The notes under the pieces were generated by a model, which saw only the letters and a program-made list of their open reading frames with translations, searched no databases and was not told where the DNA came from. A DNA stretch of 64,000 nt from Octadecabacter temperatus (GTDB lineage: Bacteria; Pseudomonadota; Alphaproteobacteria; Rhodobacterales; Rhodobacteraceae): assembly GCF_001187845.1 (NCBI RefSeq), contig NZ_CP012160.1:1550001-1614000 (forward strand), given 5' to 3'. The position numbers and the translations under genes are program-made. Numbering within the stretch: the stretch's first letter is position 1; each line of letters begins with the position of its first letter. Of the stretch, positions 36,535-46,127 are shown in pieces.

Positions 36535-37577
36535 AGTCCCACCTGCGCGATAATCTTTCCGCTTCGATCAATCATCACGATATCTGTTTCAGGCGCGTCT
36601 TCGCCAAACTGCGCCCGCACTTGCTTTGCGGCTTTGCGTGCAATGACTTGCCCAAGCTCCGGCCCTGCGATTTCATAGGCCTCTAGTGCGGTGTTTGCTT
36701 TCGCCACAGCAGGGTTGCCCGCCCATTCAGATAGCATATCAAAATCCACTTGCGAGCGGCCCGAGTGCAAATCGACGGCCCCTTGCGCCAGTTTGGTGAG
36801 CTTACCAATGCCGCCGCCAATCGTCAGCCGAGCAATGGGATTGCGGCGCATATACTTGATCATCCCGCCAATAAAATCGCCCATATCCAGCATCGCGTGA
36901 TCCGGTAGCCCATAAAGCGCCTGAACCGATTTCTCAGACATATTGCCCGTGCAGCCCGCAACATGGGTCAACCCGTCTGCACGCGCCACATCAATCCCGC
37001 GATGGATAGAGGCAATCCACGCTGCGCATGAAAACGGGCGCACGATCCCCGTGGTTCCAAGAACACTTAACCCACCGACAATCCCAAGACGCGGGTTCCA
37101 CGTTTTTTGGGCAATTTCTTCGCCGTTCGGGATGCTAACCGTAATTTCGACATTAGGGGACTGCCCAAATTCGCTTGCCATCTCAGCAACGATCTCATCC
37201 ATCATCGCCCTTGGCACAGGGTTAATAGCCGCTTCACCAACACCAATCGGCAAACCCGCTTTGGTGACGGTGCCAACTCCCTCGCCCGCTTTAAACACCA
37301 CGCCCCCGATGGACGTCGAAACGCGCACATCAATCGTCGCGCCATGGGTCACGTCCGGATCATCGCCTGCATCTTTGATGATACCGGCCTGCGCCCAACC
37401 ATCGCCACGGCACGCGCCAACAACCTCAAACACAGGCTGCTCGCCTTTGGGCAATGTAATTGAAACTTGGTCGGGAAAATCACCCCATAACCCCATCAAC
37501 GCCGCCTTAGTGGCAGCGGTGGCACATGCGCCCGTGGTCCAGCCCCGCCGCAGCTCTCCTGATGGTTTACGTGTCAT
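36531..37577 (-). CDS. cbiD: Cobalt-precorrin-5B (C1)-methyltransferase
   Basis: The 348-residue CbiD methylates C1 of cobalt-precorrin-5B. Evidence: LRRGWTTGACATAATKAAL at the N-terminus, GEAAINPVPRAMM, LGIVGGLSVLGTTGIVRPF, the SAM/substrate-binding region HVAGCTGNMSEKSV, and RLTIGGGIGKLTKLAQG. The start at 37577 is chosen because AAGGT precedes it by 8 bp and the protein then begins at the conserved block. CbiD is typical of the cobalt-early (anaerobic-type) route but also occurs in alphaproteobacteria with otherwise aerobic sets. It is divergent from cobA. Confidence 0.94.
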   Translation of the reverse strand: MTRKPSGELRRGWTTGACATAATKAALMGLWGDFPDQVSITLPKGEQPVFEVVGACRGDGWAQAGIIKDAGDDPDVTHGATIDVRVSTSIGGVVFKAGEGVGTVTKAGLPIGVGEAAINPVPRAMMDEIVAEMASEFGQSPNVEITVSIPNGEEIAQKTWNPRLGIVGGLSVLGTTGIVRPFSCAAWIASIHRGIDVARADGLTHVAGCTGNMSEKSVQALYGLPDHAMLDMGDFIGGMIKYMRRNPIARLTIGGGIGKLTKLAQGAVDLHSGRSQVDFDMLSEWAGNPAVAKANTALEAYEIAGPELGQVIARKAAKQVRAQFGEDAPETDIVMIDRSGKIIAQVGL

Positions 37578-37673
37578 TGTCGCGACCTTAACCGCGCAGC
37601 ACGATGACGCCAATCCGCAAAACCATGTCGTTTGCTCCCTTTCACACGCCCCGTTCTCGGGCCATAAGACGGT

Positions 37674-38519
37674 ATGGATACGCGACTCCCTTCATATGAC
37701 TGGCCCGAGCTTGAAAAAGGCTGGGTTTGGCTGTGCGGTGCTGGCCCCGGTGATCCGGGTCTTTTGACGCTGCACGCCTTGAATGCACTGCGCCAAGCCG
37801 ACGTTGTGATTTATGACGCGTTGGTTCAGGTCGCGATCCTCGATTGGGCTCCGCAGGCCGAACATATCTATGCAGGCAAGCGTGGCGGCAAACCGTCAGC
37901 CAAACAACGCGACATTTCGCTTCAGTTGGTCGATTTGGCAAAAACAGGCAAGCGCGTGCTGCGCCTTAAGGGCGGTGATCCGTTCGTATTCGGGCGTGGC
38001 GGCGAAGAAGCGCAAACGCTTGTGCAGCATGGTGTTCCCGTTCGCATTATTCCTGGTATTTCAGCTGGGATCGGCGGGCTTGCCTATGCTGGCATCCCCG
38101 TGACGCACCGCGATGTAAACCAATCTGTGACCTTCGTGACGGGCCATGACCAATCCGGCAACGCTACACAAAGCCTCGATTGGCATTCAATCGCCAAGGG
38201 GTCGCAAGTTATTGTTATCTACATGGGAATGAAGCACATTTCCCAAATTACCGCATCCCTTACCGATGCTGGACGCCCCTTATCTGAACCTGTCGCGGTC
38301 GTGACATCCGCCACCACAAAAGACCAACAGGTCATTGAAACAACACTGGGAACGATTGAGGCTGACATCGCCAAAGCGGGCCTCGAACCGCCTGCGATTA
38401 TCTGTGTCGGCAAAGCGGTGCGCATGCGGGATGTGTTGAACTGGCAAGCACAGGCCGAAGGCATCCCACCTGTAAACCTAGACCCATTGGGCCGTGGACG
38501 GCCCGCTGAATCGGCCTAA
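37674..38519 (+). CDS. cobA: Uroporphyrinogen-III C-methyltransferase
   Basis: The 281-residue SUMT converts uroporphyrinogen III to precorrin-2 with two SAM. The family signatures are CGAGPGDPGLLTLHALNALR and ADVVIYDALV near the N-terminus, LRLKGGDPFVFGRGGEEAQT, and GISAGIGGLAYAGIPVTHRD. It is the single-function type without the CysG dehydrogenase/ferrochelatase part. It is the first gene after the divergent cbiD promoter region, and its end overlaps cobB by 26 nt. The short intergenic gap shows no B12 riboswitch. Confidence 0.95.
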   Translation: MDTRLPSYDWPELEKGWVWLCGAGPGDPGLLTLHALNALRQADVVIYDALVQVAILDWAPQAEHIYAGKRGGKPSAKQRDISLQLVDLAKTGKRVLRLKGGDPFVFGRGGEEAQTLVQHGVPVRIIPGISAGIGGLAYAGIPVTHRDVNQSVTFVTGHDQSGNATQSLDWHSIAKGSQVIVIYMGMKHISQITASLTDAGRPLSEPVAVVTSATTKDQQVIETTLGTIEADIAKAGLEPPAIICVGKAVRMRDVLNWQAQAEGIPPVNLDPLGRGRPAESA

Positions 38520-39810
38520 TCCAGTGGGCGGTTTTGTCCTCGCAGCGCCGTCTTCGGGTGCAGGGAAAACAACCGTAACACTTGGCATCCTACGCGCGCT
38601 GTCTCGTGCGAGTCATAGCATCCGATCTGCAAAATCCGGCCCTGACTATATCGACCCACAGTTTCACGCAGCCGCCACGGGGCACCCCTGCGTGAACCTT
38701 GACGCATGGGCGATGACGCCAGAACGCTTGAAATCGCTCGCCTCTGGTGCGGGGGATTTGATCGTTGAGGGCGCGATGGGTCTGTTTGACGGTGCCCCGC
38801 CTGACGGAAGAGGGTCTACCGCCGAACTCGCAAAAGCGCTTAAGCTGCCTGTCGTCTTGATTGTGGACGCAAAGGCAATGTCACAGTCAATCACGGCCTT
38901 GGTTGGCGGTTTTATGGCCCACGACAAAGATGTGAAGATTGCGGGCGCCATCTTGAACCATGTCGGGTCTGAACGTCACGCTGACATGCTTAAAACCGCG
39001 CTAGCACCGCTGAAAATCCCTGTGCTTGGCGCTATTCCCCGCTCATCCGAATTGTCACGCCCATCTCGCCACCTTGGCCTTGTCCAAGCAGGTGAGATGC
39101 CTGATCTCAATGCCTTCTTGAACAAAGCAGCCGACATAGTTGCCGAAAACGTCGATCTCAGGGCGCTGAAAGCACTAGCAGCACCATCTGATTGGCCTGT
39201 TGCACAGCCCGTAAAAAATGCGCCCCGACGCATTGCCGTGGCACGCGACGCCGCTTTTTCGTTCACCTATCCTCACATGCTGCGCGATTGGGACCAAAGC
39301 GGCGCGACGATCCTACCGTTTTCACCATTGGCTGATGAACCTGTACCTGAAGCAGACCGTTTATTCCTGCCGGGTGGATACCCTGAGCTATACGCGGCCA
39401 CCCTCGCCAGCAATGCAACCTTCATTCAAAGCCTTAAATATGCGGCACAAGAAACTGATATATATGGCGAATGCGGCGGATACATGATGCTTGGCGAAAC
39501 CCTGATCGACGCGGAAGGTACGCCTCATAAGATGGCAGGACTTCTGGGCCTCACCACAAGCTTCAAGGAACGTAAACTGCACTTAGGATACCGTAGCCTT
39601 ACCCAATTGGCCCAACATCCTCTGACATATAATACACCCAATCATCGCACTTACGCTGCGCATGAATTCCACTATGCCAGCACTTTAAGCGCAGATGGGA
39701 CGCCCCTGTTTAATGCAACCAACGCCGAAGGAACCCCGCTTGGCCCGATGGGCCTGATCGAAGGACGCGTTGCAGGATCTTTCGCGCATATCATTGATCC
39801 GATCAATTAA
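38494..39810 (+). CDS. cobB: Cobyrinate a,c-diamide synthase
   Basis: The 438-residue enzyme amidates the a and c side chains of (hydrogeno)cobyrinate with glutamine and ATP. It has the P-loop LAAPSSGAGKTTVTLGILR, the middle part SGPDYIDPQFHAAATG, and the C-terminal GATase-like domain with catalytic Cys in YGECGGYMMLGETLID and LGYRSLTQLAQHPL. It likely starts with GTG at 38494 inside the end of cobA, implying translational coupling. It overlaps the same functional block as cobA, cbiD and cobK. Confidence 0.93.
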   Translation: MDGPLNRPNPVGGFVLAAPSSGAGKTTVTLGILRALSRASHSIRSAKSGPDYIDPQFHAAATGHPCVNLDAWAMTPERLKSLASGAGDLIVEGAMGLFDGAPPDGRGSTAELAKALKLPVVLIVDAKAMSQSITALVGGFMAHDKDVKIAGAILNHVGSERHADMLKTALAPLKIPVLGAIPRSSELSRPSRHLGLVQAGEMPDLNAFLNKAADIVAENVDLRALKALAAPSDWPVAQPVKNAPRRIAVARDAAFSFTYPHMLRDWDQSGATILPFSPLADEPVPEADRLFLPGGYPELYAATLASNATFIQSLKYAAQETDIYGECGGYMMLGETLIDAEGTPHKMAGLLGLTTSFKERKLHLGYRSLTQLAQHPLTYNTPNHRTYAAHEFHYASTLSADGTPLFNATNAEGTPLGPMGLIEGRVAGSFAHIIDPIN

Positions 39811-39858
39811 TTGTCGCGCCCCATTGCCAAGGTTAGTCGCGAGGCGTAGCCAAATCGC

Positions 39859-41112
39859 ATGACCCAAGCCACTTCCCAAATCCCAGACGACAGCCGCGCA
39901 AAACGCAACGTTGCCGTCCTCGTTCTCGCCCAAGCAATCCTTGGGGCGCAGATGCCGATGATCTTTGTTGTCGGAGGGCTGGCGGGCAAGCAACTGGCCT
40001 CCAACATCTGTTGGGCGACATTGCCTATTTCACTGATTATCTTTGGGTCAATGACTACCGCCCCGTGGCTATCCCCCCTTATGCAGTCACGCGGAAGACG
40101 GTTTGGCTTTTATATTGGCGCGATTGCGGGCGCATTCGGTGCCGCGGTTGCCGCGTACGGCCTTTATATCGGCTCGTTTACCGTGCTTTTGATCGGGTCC
40201 TACTTCACGGGCATTTATATGTCCGCGCAGGGGTTTTACCGTTTTGCAGCTACCGACAGCGCGTCCGACAGTTTCAAACCCAAGGCGATTTCTTATGTCA
40301 TGGCGGGCGGTCTGCTTTCGGCGATCCTCGGACCGCAGCTTAACAAAATCGTTGATGGCTATTCTGTGGTGCCATTCCTTGGCACTTATATGGCCGTTGT
40401 TGCGCTGAACCTAATCGGTATGTTCCTGTTTCTGGCGCTTGACTTACCCAAAGGCACACGCGGACAGCCCAAAGTCGACGGCCCCGCCCCGCGCACCCGT
40501 GGTCAGCTTCTCTCTGACCCCAACATCATCGTAGCGATGATCGTCGCACTGGTGTCCTATTCCTTGATGAACCTTGTGATGACATCCACCCCACTTGCCG
40601 TCGTGGGTTGTGGGTATGATCTTGATAATGCAAATAATATTGTATCTGCGCACGTGCTTGCGATGTTTGCGCCATCCTTCTTCACGGGGCACCTAATCGT
40701 ACGCTACGGCGTCAAAACGATCATGGCTATTGGCCTTGTGATCCTGACAGCCGCGGGTATTGCTGCCCTCTTTGGGGTCAGCCTCGCGGATGGAAACCAG
40801 CCGTCGTTGGTAAGCTTTTACGCCGCCCTGATCTTGCTTGGCCTTGGTTGGAACTTTGGTTTCATCGGTGCAACGACACTGCTGACGTCTTCGCACGCTG
40901 CGCACGAACGCGGTGTTATTCAGGGCCTTAATGATATGATCGTGTTCGGCTCAGTCATGATGGCGTCACTGGCATCGGGTGGCTTGATGAACTGCTCTGG
41001 CGGGGAACCGATTGCAGGCTGGACGGCCGTGAATATCGCAATGGCACCGTTCATCGCTTTGGCCGCAGGTGCACTGATCTGGCTGACATTCAAATCCCGT
41101 CGCGCGGCCTAA
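39859..41112 (+). CDS. MFS transporter
   Basis: The 417-residue membrane protein has about twelve hydrophobic segments and a small N-terminal cytoplasmic tail. Between helices 2 and 3 the loop (MQSRGRRFGFYIG) has the basic residues of the MFS motif A region. A cytoplasmic loop of about 30 residues after helix 6 (PKGTRGQPKVDGPAPRTRGQ) separates the two halves. The substrate is unknown. It follows cobB after 48 bp, but a link to cobalamin is not evident. Its stop overlaps the converging NDUFAF6-like gene by 4 nt. Confidence 0.85.
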   Translation: MTQATSQIPDDSRAKRNVAVLVLAQAILGAQMPMIFVVGGLAGKQLASNICWATLPISLIIFGSMTTAPWLSPLMQSRGRRFGFYIGAIAGAFGAAVAAYGLYIGSFTVLLIGSYFTGIYMSAQGFYRFAATDSASDSFKPKAISYVMAGGLLSAILGPQLNKIVDGYSVVPFLGTYMAVVALNLIGMFLFLALDLPKGTRGQPKVDGPAPRTRGQLLSDPNIIVAMIVALVSYSLMNLVMTSTPLAVVGCGYDLDNANNIVSAHVLAMFAPSFFTGHLIVRYGVKTIMAIGLVILTAAGIAALFGVSLADGNQPSLVSFYAALILLGLGWNFGFIGATTLLTSSHAAHERGVIQGLNDMIVFGSVMMASLASGGLMNCSGGEPIAGWTAVNIAMAPFIALAAGALIWLTFKSRRAA

Positions 41113-41864
41113 GACCAGCGTAACAGTCTAATTTTACTGCGAAACTGGCTAATACCCACAGTTCCGTCCGCCACGCGTTGTGGCTCAGATGCGATCTGCA
41201 TCAAAACCGGCTTCGCAGTCCATCCCTCAAGCAATGCAGCGTGCGCAAGTTTAGGCAAACGTTTGCGAAGGTTGCGTGCAGACCCAGCATCCGCGGCGGA
41301 ATTTAAGGCAAGTGTCACCAACCCTTCACGCGTTCCGTTGATCAACGGAACACGACCGGACTCTTCAAGGGCGCTCACGGCGGCAAGGTAACGGGACACG
41401 GAAACGGCCGCGCCGTAGTTCAGCACAGGCAAGCGCATATCGTCAGGCGCCCCGAGCAGACGGGCCGCTTGCCACATCAATTCAGCGCCCCCTTTTCGGA
41501 AGTAATCGACGAAATGCTGCGCGTCTTCAAACGGGTCTTTATAGATGTCCCAACGACGCACCGCGACGACCTGATCCAGCGCGGAAGCAGCCTCAGCGTC
41601 TAGAACCTCAGTCAAGGGCGTAGTAACCTCATGTCGGCGAACAGCCCCGCCACTGGCGATCTCTTCCAAGGCATCGCGCCACCATTGCAGCCGCATCTCT
41701 GCAATCATTGGCTCCTCAGTCACCCAAGGCGCGCGCGACACTTCGACGTTAAAGGCATAAAGCGGAAACAAAACGCGGCGCGCCTCAACCGGGGCAGCCA
41801 TAGCCGCCATGAAACGATGTGGGTCGCCTCGTTCAACAATTGCAGCGCAGGCGTTCAGGCTCAC
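41109..41864 (-). CDS. Squalene/phytoene synthase-fold protein, NDUFAF6-like, without the usual Asp motifs
   Basis: The 251-residue protein has the trans-isoprenyl-diphosphate synthase (squalene/phytoene) fold. Real synthases have Asp-rich motifs at the first helix (YAFCRxxDDxxDD-like). Here that place reads FPLYAFNVEVSRAPWVT with no aspartates, followed by MRLQWWRDALEEI. The pattern matches the group containing NDUFAF6, implicated in respiratory complex I assembly. The bacterial protein is likely soluble, and its exact role is unknown. It overlaps cimA by 4 nt at its start. Confidence 0.8.
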   Translation of the reverse strand: MSLNACAAIVERGDPHRFMAAMAAPVEARRVLFPLYAFNVEVSRAPWVTEEPMIAEMRLQWWRDALEEIASGGAVRRHEVTTPLTEVLDAEAASALDQVVAVRRWDIYKDPFEDAQHFVDYFRKGGAELMWQAARLLGAPDDMRLPVLNYGAAVSVSRYLAAVSALEESGRVPLINGTREGLVTLALNSAADAGSARNLRKRLPKLAHAALLEGWTAKPVLMQIASEPQRVADGTVGISQFRSKIRLLRWS

Positions 41865-43477
41865 GTTTCAGCCCCGTCCCGCACCAGCTTCCAACGGATC
41901 GCGTCCACAAGGGCGTCAAAAGACGCATCCACTATGTTCGCGCTGACCCCGACAGTGGACCACGTGCGGCCCTGCCCGTCCTCTGAGTCAATAATGACCC
42001 GCGTCACGGCTTCGGTGCCACCATTGGTGATACGCACCTTAAAATCCGTAAGATGGACGTCAGCGACTTTGTCAGCGTAGCGCCCCAGATCTTTCATCAA
42101 GGCACGGCTAAGCGCATTGACGGGACCTTGGTCAGACCCGTCCGGGCCAAGGCTTTCGGACACAGACATCGTTTTCACACCATCCACCTTCACCACGACA
42201 ACGGCCTCAGACAGCGACACCATTTCGTTGCGTTTGTTACGACGGCGTTCAACGGTCACGCGGTAACGCTTCACCTCGAAAAACTCAGGCATCAACCCCA
42301 GCTCTTCACGGGCCAAAACCTCAAAACTCGCCTGCGCGGTGTCATAGGAATATCCCGCAGCTTCACGATCTTTCACGCGGTTCAGAATGTTCTGCAACGC
42401 AGGGTCGCCCTTCGCCACGTCCAAACCCATTGAGCTCAGGCGCTCGCGCAGGTTGCTTTGCCCCGCTTGGTTGGACATAGGCACAATACGGCTGTTGCCG
42501 ACAACGCTCGGATCGACATGCTCGTAGGTGCTCGGGTCTTTGGCAATGGCAGAGGCATGAAGCCCCGCCTTATGCGCGAACGCCGAAGCCCCAACATAAG
42601 CCGCCTGTTTATTCGGTACACGGTTCAGAATCTCGTCAAGCATCCGCGATGCTTTGCGAAGATCCTTAAGCGCTTCCATGCTGACGCCTGTTTCAAACTG
42701 GCTGGCGTAGGGTTCTTTCAACAACAATGTCGGTATAAGGGTAATCAAGTTGGCATTGCCGCAACGCTCTCCAAGCCCGTTGAGCGTGCCTTGAATCTGG
42801 CGCGCACCGGCAGCGACGGCGACCAGTGAATTGGCAACGGCATTTTCGGTGTCATTGTGCGTGTGAATTCCAATGTGATCCCCTGGCACCCCCGCCTCGA
42901 TCAGCGCTTTGGTCGCGCCGCGTACATCGTGGGGCAATGCGCCGCCGTTGGTGTCACACAAAACAACCCAACGCGCTCCGGCGTCATAGGCCGCTTTCGC
43001 CGCGCGCAGCGTATATTCAGGATTGGCCTTAAACCCGTCAAAGAAATGCTCTGCGTCAAACAGAGCCTCGCGCCCGGCGCCAACAATATGCGAGATCGAG
43101 GCCGAAATGTTCTCGATGTTTTCATCCAGCGTAATCCCAAGCGCTGTCTTCACATGGAAATCATGGGTCTTACCGACAAGACAAACCGACGACGTTCCAG
43201 CATTCATAACAGCCGCCAAAACGTCATCATTATCCGCAGACCGCCCTGTCCGCTTGGTCATCCCAAACGCCACAACCGTCGCGCGGGTCTTGGGCGCATC
43301 TTCAAAAAACTCACTGTCGGTTGGGTTGGCGCCGGGCCAACCACCCTCGATGTAATCGACACCAAGTTCATCCAGCACAGCGGCAACCGCATGCTTTTCA
43401 TCCGTGGAAAACTGAACACCTTGGGTTTGCTGCCCATCGCGCAACGTCGTGTCATAAAGGTAAAGACGCTCAACCAT
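41861..43477 (-). CDS. cimA: (R)-Citramalate synthase
   Basis: The 538-residue DRE-TIM metallolyase joins pyruvate and acetyl-CoA to citramalate, an entry to isoleucine synthesis. LYLYDTTLRDGQQTQGVQFS is the N-terminal HMGL signature, GIHTHNDTENAVANSLVAV the His metal-ligand region and NGLGERCGNANLITLIPTLL the second signature. The C-terminal LeuA-type regulatory domain (about 410-530) is present. Its length is typical of long CimA rather than 2-isopropylmalate synthase. Two tandem ATG-like starts exist (43483, 43477). The product would depend on leuCD elsewhere. Confidence 0.9.
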   Translation of the reverse strand: MVERLYLYDTTLRDGQQTQGVQFSTDEKHAVAAVLDELGVDYIEGGWPGANPTDSEFFEDAPKTRATVVAFGMTKRTGRSADNDDVLAAVMNAGTSSVCLVGKTHDFHVKTALGITLDENIENISASISHIVGAGREALFDAEHFFDGFKANPEYTLRAAKAAYDAGARWVVLCDTNGGALPHDVRGATKALIEAGVPGDHIGIHTHNDTENAVANSLVAVAAGARQIQGTLNGLGERCGNANLITLIPTLLLKEPYASQFETGVSMEALKDLRKASRMLDEILNRVPNKQAAYVGASAFAHKAGLHASAIAKDPSTYEHVDPSVVGNSRIVPMSNQAGQSNLRERLSSMGLDVAKGDPALQNILNRVKDREAAGYSYDTAQASFEVLAREELGLMPEFFEVKRYRVTVERRRNKRNEMVSLSEAVVVVKVDGVKTMSVSESLGPDGSDQGPVNALSRALMKDLGRYADKVADVHLTDFKVRITNGGTEAVTRVIIDSEDGQGRTWSTVGVSANIVDASFDALVDAIRWKLVRDGAET

Positions 43478-43493
43478 GATCACACATCCCAGA

Positions 43494-43537
43494 TTCTTTG
43501 GCTCTTAAATACTCACTCTTGCGCGGCGCAGCCGCGC
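43494..43537. repeat. Copy 1 of a 21-nt downstream element (43494-43514) with an adjacent GC hairpin
   Basis: The 21 bases 43494-43514 (TTCTTTGGCTC then TTAAATACTC on the plus strand) match 51919-51939 exactly in the opposite orientation and 52091-52111 at 19 of 21. On the minus strand the element lies 54 bp after the cysS stop codon. Next to it GCGCGGC-GCA-GCCGCGC (43521-43537) forms a strong hairpin, so the pair may end transcription between cysS and cimA. Confidence 0.7.
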
Positions 43538-43567
43538 CCCCCGCTCGCCGCAGGCGCTGATCGAAGA

Positions 43568-45013
43568 TCATTTCAACGCCTCCAATACAGACGCATCAAA
43601 ATCAGGCCCAGCTTCCCAGCTTGCTGTTCCAGCGACATCCGTCACCTGAACACCGGCGGCATTCAACACGTCGCGAACGCGGTCCGCTTCGCCCCAGTCT
43701 TTGGCAACACGCGCCGCACTGCGCTCTTCGATCAAACGCTCAATCACGGGCGCGACCCACTCGGGCAAGTCATTGCCAGTTTCGGCTTGATCCAGAACAG
43801 CCCAGTCATTCACGAGGCCAAGCATTTCCAAAGCATGGGCCAAAGGAACCAACCCCGCCGCAGTCTTGGCCTTCGCCAAAACATGCATGCGTGAAATCGC
43901 ACCCGATGTGTTCAGATCGTTGCCAAGAACGCCCATGAACTCAACATCAGCGTTCCAATCACCGGACGCTTTCAGCTTTTCAACTGTTGCGGCCGAATAC
44001 CCATGCTTGCGCAGTACCTCAAACCAATCAGACAGCATCTTTTCGGCCTCTGCTCGCTTCACATCCGTCCAATCCATTGGTTTGCGGTAATGGGTCAACA
44101 AGAACACCAACCGAATAACCGCGCCATCGACGCCTTTGTCCAACAAATCGCGGACCGTAAAGAAATTGCCCAAGGACTTGGACATTTTCTTGCCCTCGAC
44201 CTGCAGCATCTCGTTGTGCATCCAGACCTTAGCGAAGCCGTGGCCGCAGCAGGTTGACTGGGCGATCTCGTTCTCGTGGTGCGGGAACTGCAAATCATTG
44301 CCGCCGCCGTGGACGTCGAACTCCTCGCCGAGCAAATCCAACGCCATTGCAGAACACTCAATATGCCATCCTGGGCGACCACGTCCCCACGGGCTATCCC
44401 AACCGGGTTGGTCGTCCGTGCTTGGCTTCCATAGCACAAAATCCATCGCATCTTCTTTGAACGGCGCAACTTCGACACGTGCGCCAGCGATCATATCATC
44501 CACGCTACGCCCAGACAGCGCGCCGTATTCTTCGTATGACCGCACGCGAAACAGCGCATGGCCTTCCGCACTATAAGCATGACCTTTTTCGATCAGGTCT
44601 TCGATCATAGTGATCATCTGACCGATATACGCCGTCGCTCGTGGCGCTTGGTTTGGTTCCAACGCGCCAAGGCTGGCCATATCTTCAAGATACCATGCAA
44701 TCGTCTCATCAGACCGCTCAGCGATAAGCTCCTCAAGCGTCCCTGCCGCGCCCGCTTTTTGGCGGCTCAGCGCTGTCGCATTGATCTTGTCATCGACGTC
44801 GGTGAAATTGCGCACATAGGTCACGTGCTCTGCGCCATAGGTGTGGCGCAGCAAGCGAAACAACGTATCAAAGACAATAACAGGGCGCGCATTGCCAAGA
44901 TGGGCGCGGTCATAAACCGTCGGCCCGCACACATATATGCGCACGTTATCTGGGTCGATCGGTTCAAACTCGACTTTTTTGCGAACCGCGGTGTTGAATA
45001 GTCTAATCGTCAT
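43568..45013 (-). CDS. cysS: Cysteinyl-tRNA synthetase
   Basis: The 481-residue class I synthetase charges tRNA-Cys. [20 protein letters not shown] carries the HIGH-like motif, and [16 protein letters not shown] the KMSKS loop. Zinc ligands are Cys28 in the first motif, Cys in [14 protein letters not shown] and the HHENE block. Length matches E. coli CysS (461). Confidence 0.97.
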   Translation of the reverse strand: MTIRLFNTAVRKKVEFEPIDPDNVRIYVCGPTVYDRAHLGNARPVIVFDTLFRLLRHTYGAEHVTYVRNFTDVDDKINATALSRQKAGAAGTLEELIAERSDETIAWYLEDMASLGALEPNQAPRATAYIGQMITMIEDLIEKGHAYSAEGHALFRVRSYEEYGALSGRSVDDMIAGARVEVAPFKEDAMDFVLWKPSTDDQPGWDSPWGRGRPGWHIECSAMALDLLGEEFDVHGGGNDLQFPHHENEIAQSTCCGHGFAKVWMHNEMLQVEGKKMSKSLGNFFTVRDLLDKGVDGAVIRLVFLLTHYRKPMDWTDVKRAEAEKMLSDWFEVLRKHGYSAATVEKLKASGDWNADVEFMGVLGNDLNTSGAISRMHVLAKAKTAAGLVPLAHALEMLGLVNDWAVLDQAETGNDLPEWVAPVIERLIEERSAARVAKDWGEADRVRDVLNAAGVQVTDVAGTASWEAGPDFDASVLEALK

Positions 45014-45171
45014 GACGTGCCTCTAGCGCAGGGGTTGCCCGCGGACTTAGCAAGTTCAACGATATGAGGAAACGTGAAAGAGCAGCCCGCGACTAAGTCA
45101 GCAGGTAATAATACAGCAGATGATGCAAATGCTCTTCATACGAACTCAATAGCCGTCCCGCACCGCCCCCG

Positions 45172-45696
45172 TCAACGCACCATTTGCGCAAGCTTGCGCA
45201 CCGTGTTGAGGTTACGGGCGGTTGCTTGCACACCAAGCACGCGTTCCATTTTCGCCATCAGCTTTGATCGCGCCACGCCGGATGGCGCAAAAAGCCAAAC
45301 GCGCTTTCCCTGAATGACCAGTTCTTCATCCTCAGTGATCAACGTGTCGCGTAACGTTTCATCTAAAACCGGCGCTTCCAAACAAAAGAATGCATGAACC
45401 AGATTGCCCTTCACGTCCCAAGGACAGGCGTTTTCAGCGTCCAAAATTTCCTGCGCGGGCAAGACACGCACGGCAACATAAACACCCATTTGCGCGATCA
45501 TCGCAGAGCGCAACTGTCCCACTAAATCTCCGGCATTCGCCTCAAAAACCAAATTGCCAGACGCAATGTAGGATTTCACATCTGTCCAACCCAGCCCTTC
45601 AGCCAAGGCGCGCAACTCTGCCATCGGAACCTTATTGGCCCCACCCACGTTCACACCGCGCAGCAACGCCACCCACTTGTCAGACATATCACTCAT
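45172..45696 (-). CDS. DUF1697 family protein
   Basis: The 174-residue protein matches DUF1697: WVALLRGVNVGGANKVPMAE at the start, VKSYIASGNLVFEA, and LIQGKRVWLFAPSGVARSKL near the end. The family is widespread in bacteria and has no proven function. It is likely cytoplasmic. The ATG at 45696 has GAGGGA 8 bp upstream. It is divergent from the MmcQ/YjbR gene with only 16 bp between start codons. Confidence 0.88.
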   Translation of the reverse strand: MSDMSDKWVALLRGVNVGGANKVPMAELRALAEGLGWTDVKSYIASGNLVFEANAGDLVGQLRSAMIAQMGVYVAVRVLPAQEILDAENACPWDVKGNLVHAFFCLEAPVLDETLRDTLITEDEELVIQGKRVWLFAPSGVARSKLMAKMERVLGVQATARNLNTVRKLAQMVR

Positions 45697-45712
45697 GCTC
45701 CATCATTCCCTC

Positions 45713-46063
45713 ATGAGCCTTGCCACAGTCAATGCGATTTGCGAAACCCTCCCCTCAGCTGAGGTGTCTGACCCTTGGGGCGGTGGTCATGACGCGTGGA
45801 AAATCGGAGGCAAGATGTTCGCCAGCATGGGCACCGTTACCCAAGGCGTTGCTGTAAAATGCTCCAGTATCGAAGACGCTTTGCACCTCGAAGATATGTT
45901 CGGCTGGCCCAAAGCTCCGTATTTCCACCGCTCATGGGTCTTAATCCCATGGGACATCGATGAGGACGAGCTGAAGCATCGAATTGAGACCTCCTACGCC
46001 CTGGTGCGCAACTCGCTCACGAAGAAGCTTCGCGCAACGTTAGCACCCTATTCGCCGTCCTGA
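45713..46063 (+). CDS. MmcQ/YjbR family protein
   Basis: The 116-residue protein matches the MmcQ/YjbR fold: ICETLPSAEVSDPWGGGHDA, WKIGGKMFASMG, and FHRSWVLIPWDIDEDELKHR with the closing LVRNSLTKKLRATL. These small proteins have a CyaY-like fold and are called DNA-binding on thin evidence. No ribosome binding site is evident, so translation may be leaderless. An in-frame ATG at 45695 also exists. Confidence 0.85.
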   Translation: MSLATVNAICETLPSAEVSDPWGGGHDAWKIGGKMFASMGTVTQGVAVKCSSIEDALHLEDMFGWPKAPYFHRSWVLIPWDIDEDELKHRIETSYALVRNSLTKKLRATLAPYSPS

Positions 46064-46127
46064 AAAGTTATGCCGACTGCGCACGCCGCAAGCGAATAGC
46101 CTGCGGCGCTCGCCGGTATTTATTCGG

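Noticed and set aside
37578..37673. Possible cobalamin riboswitch between cbiD and cobA
   Set aside because: The gap is only about 96 bp and lacks a B12-box-like sequence or room for the aptamer.
45074..45313. GTG-started ORF with a good GAGGAAAC ribosome site between cysS and DUF1697
   Set aside because: Its second half runs antisense through DUF1697 with shadow composition and no recognisable domain.
46073..46110. CGCCGCA/TGCGGCG inverted repeat between the convergent MmcQ and VOC genes
   Set aside because: Seven-base arms with an 11-base loop and no T-run; may help end transcription but not enough to annotate.
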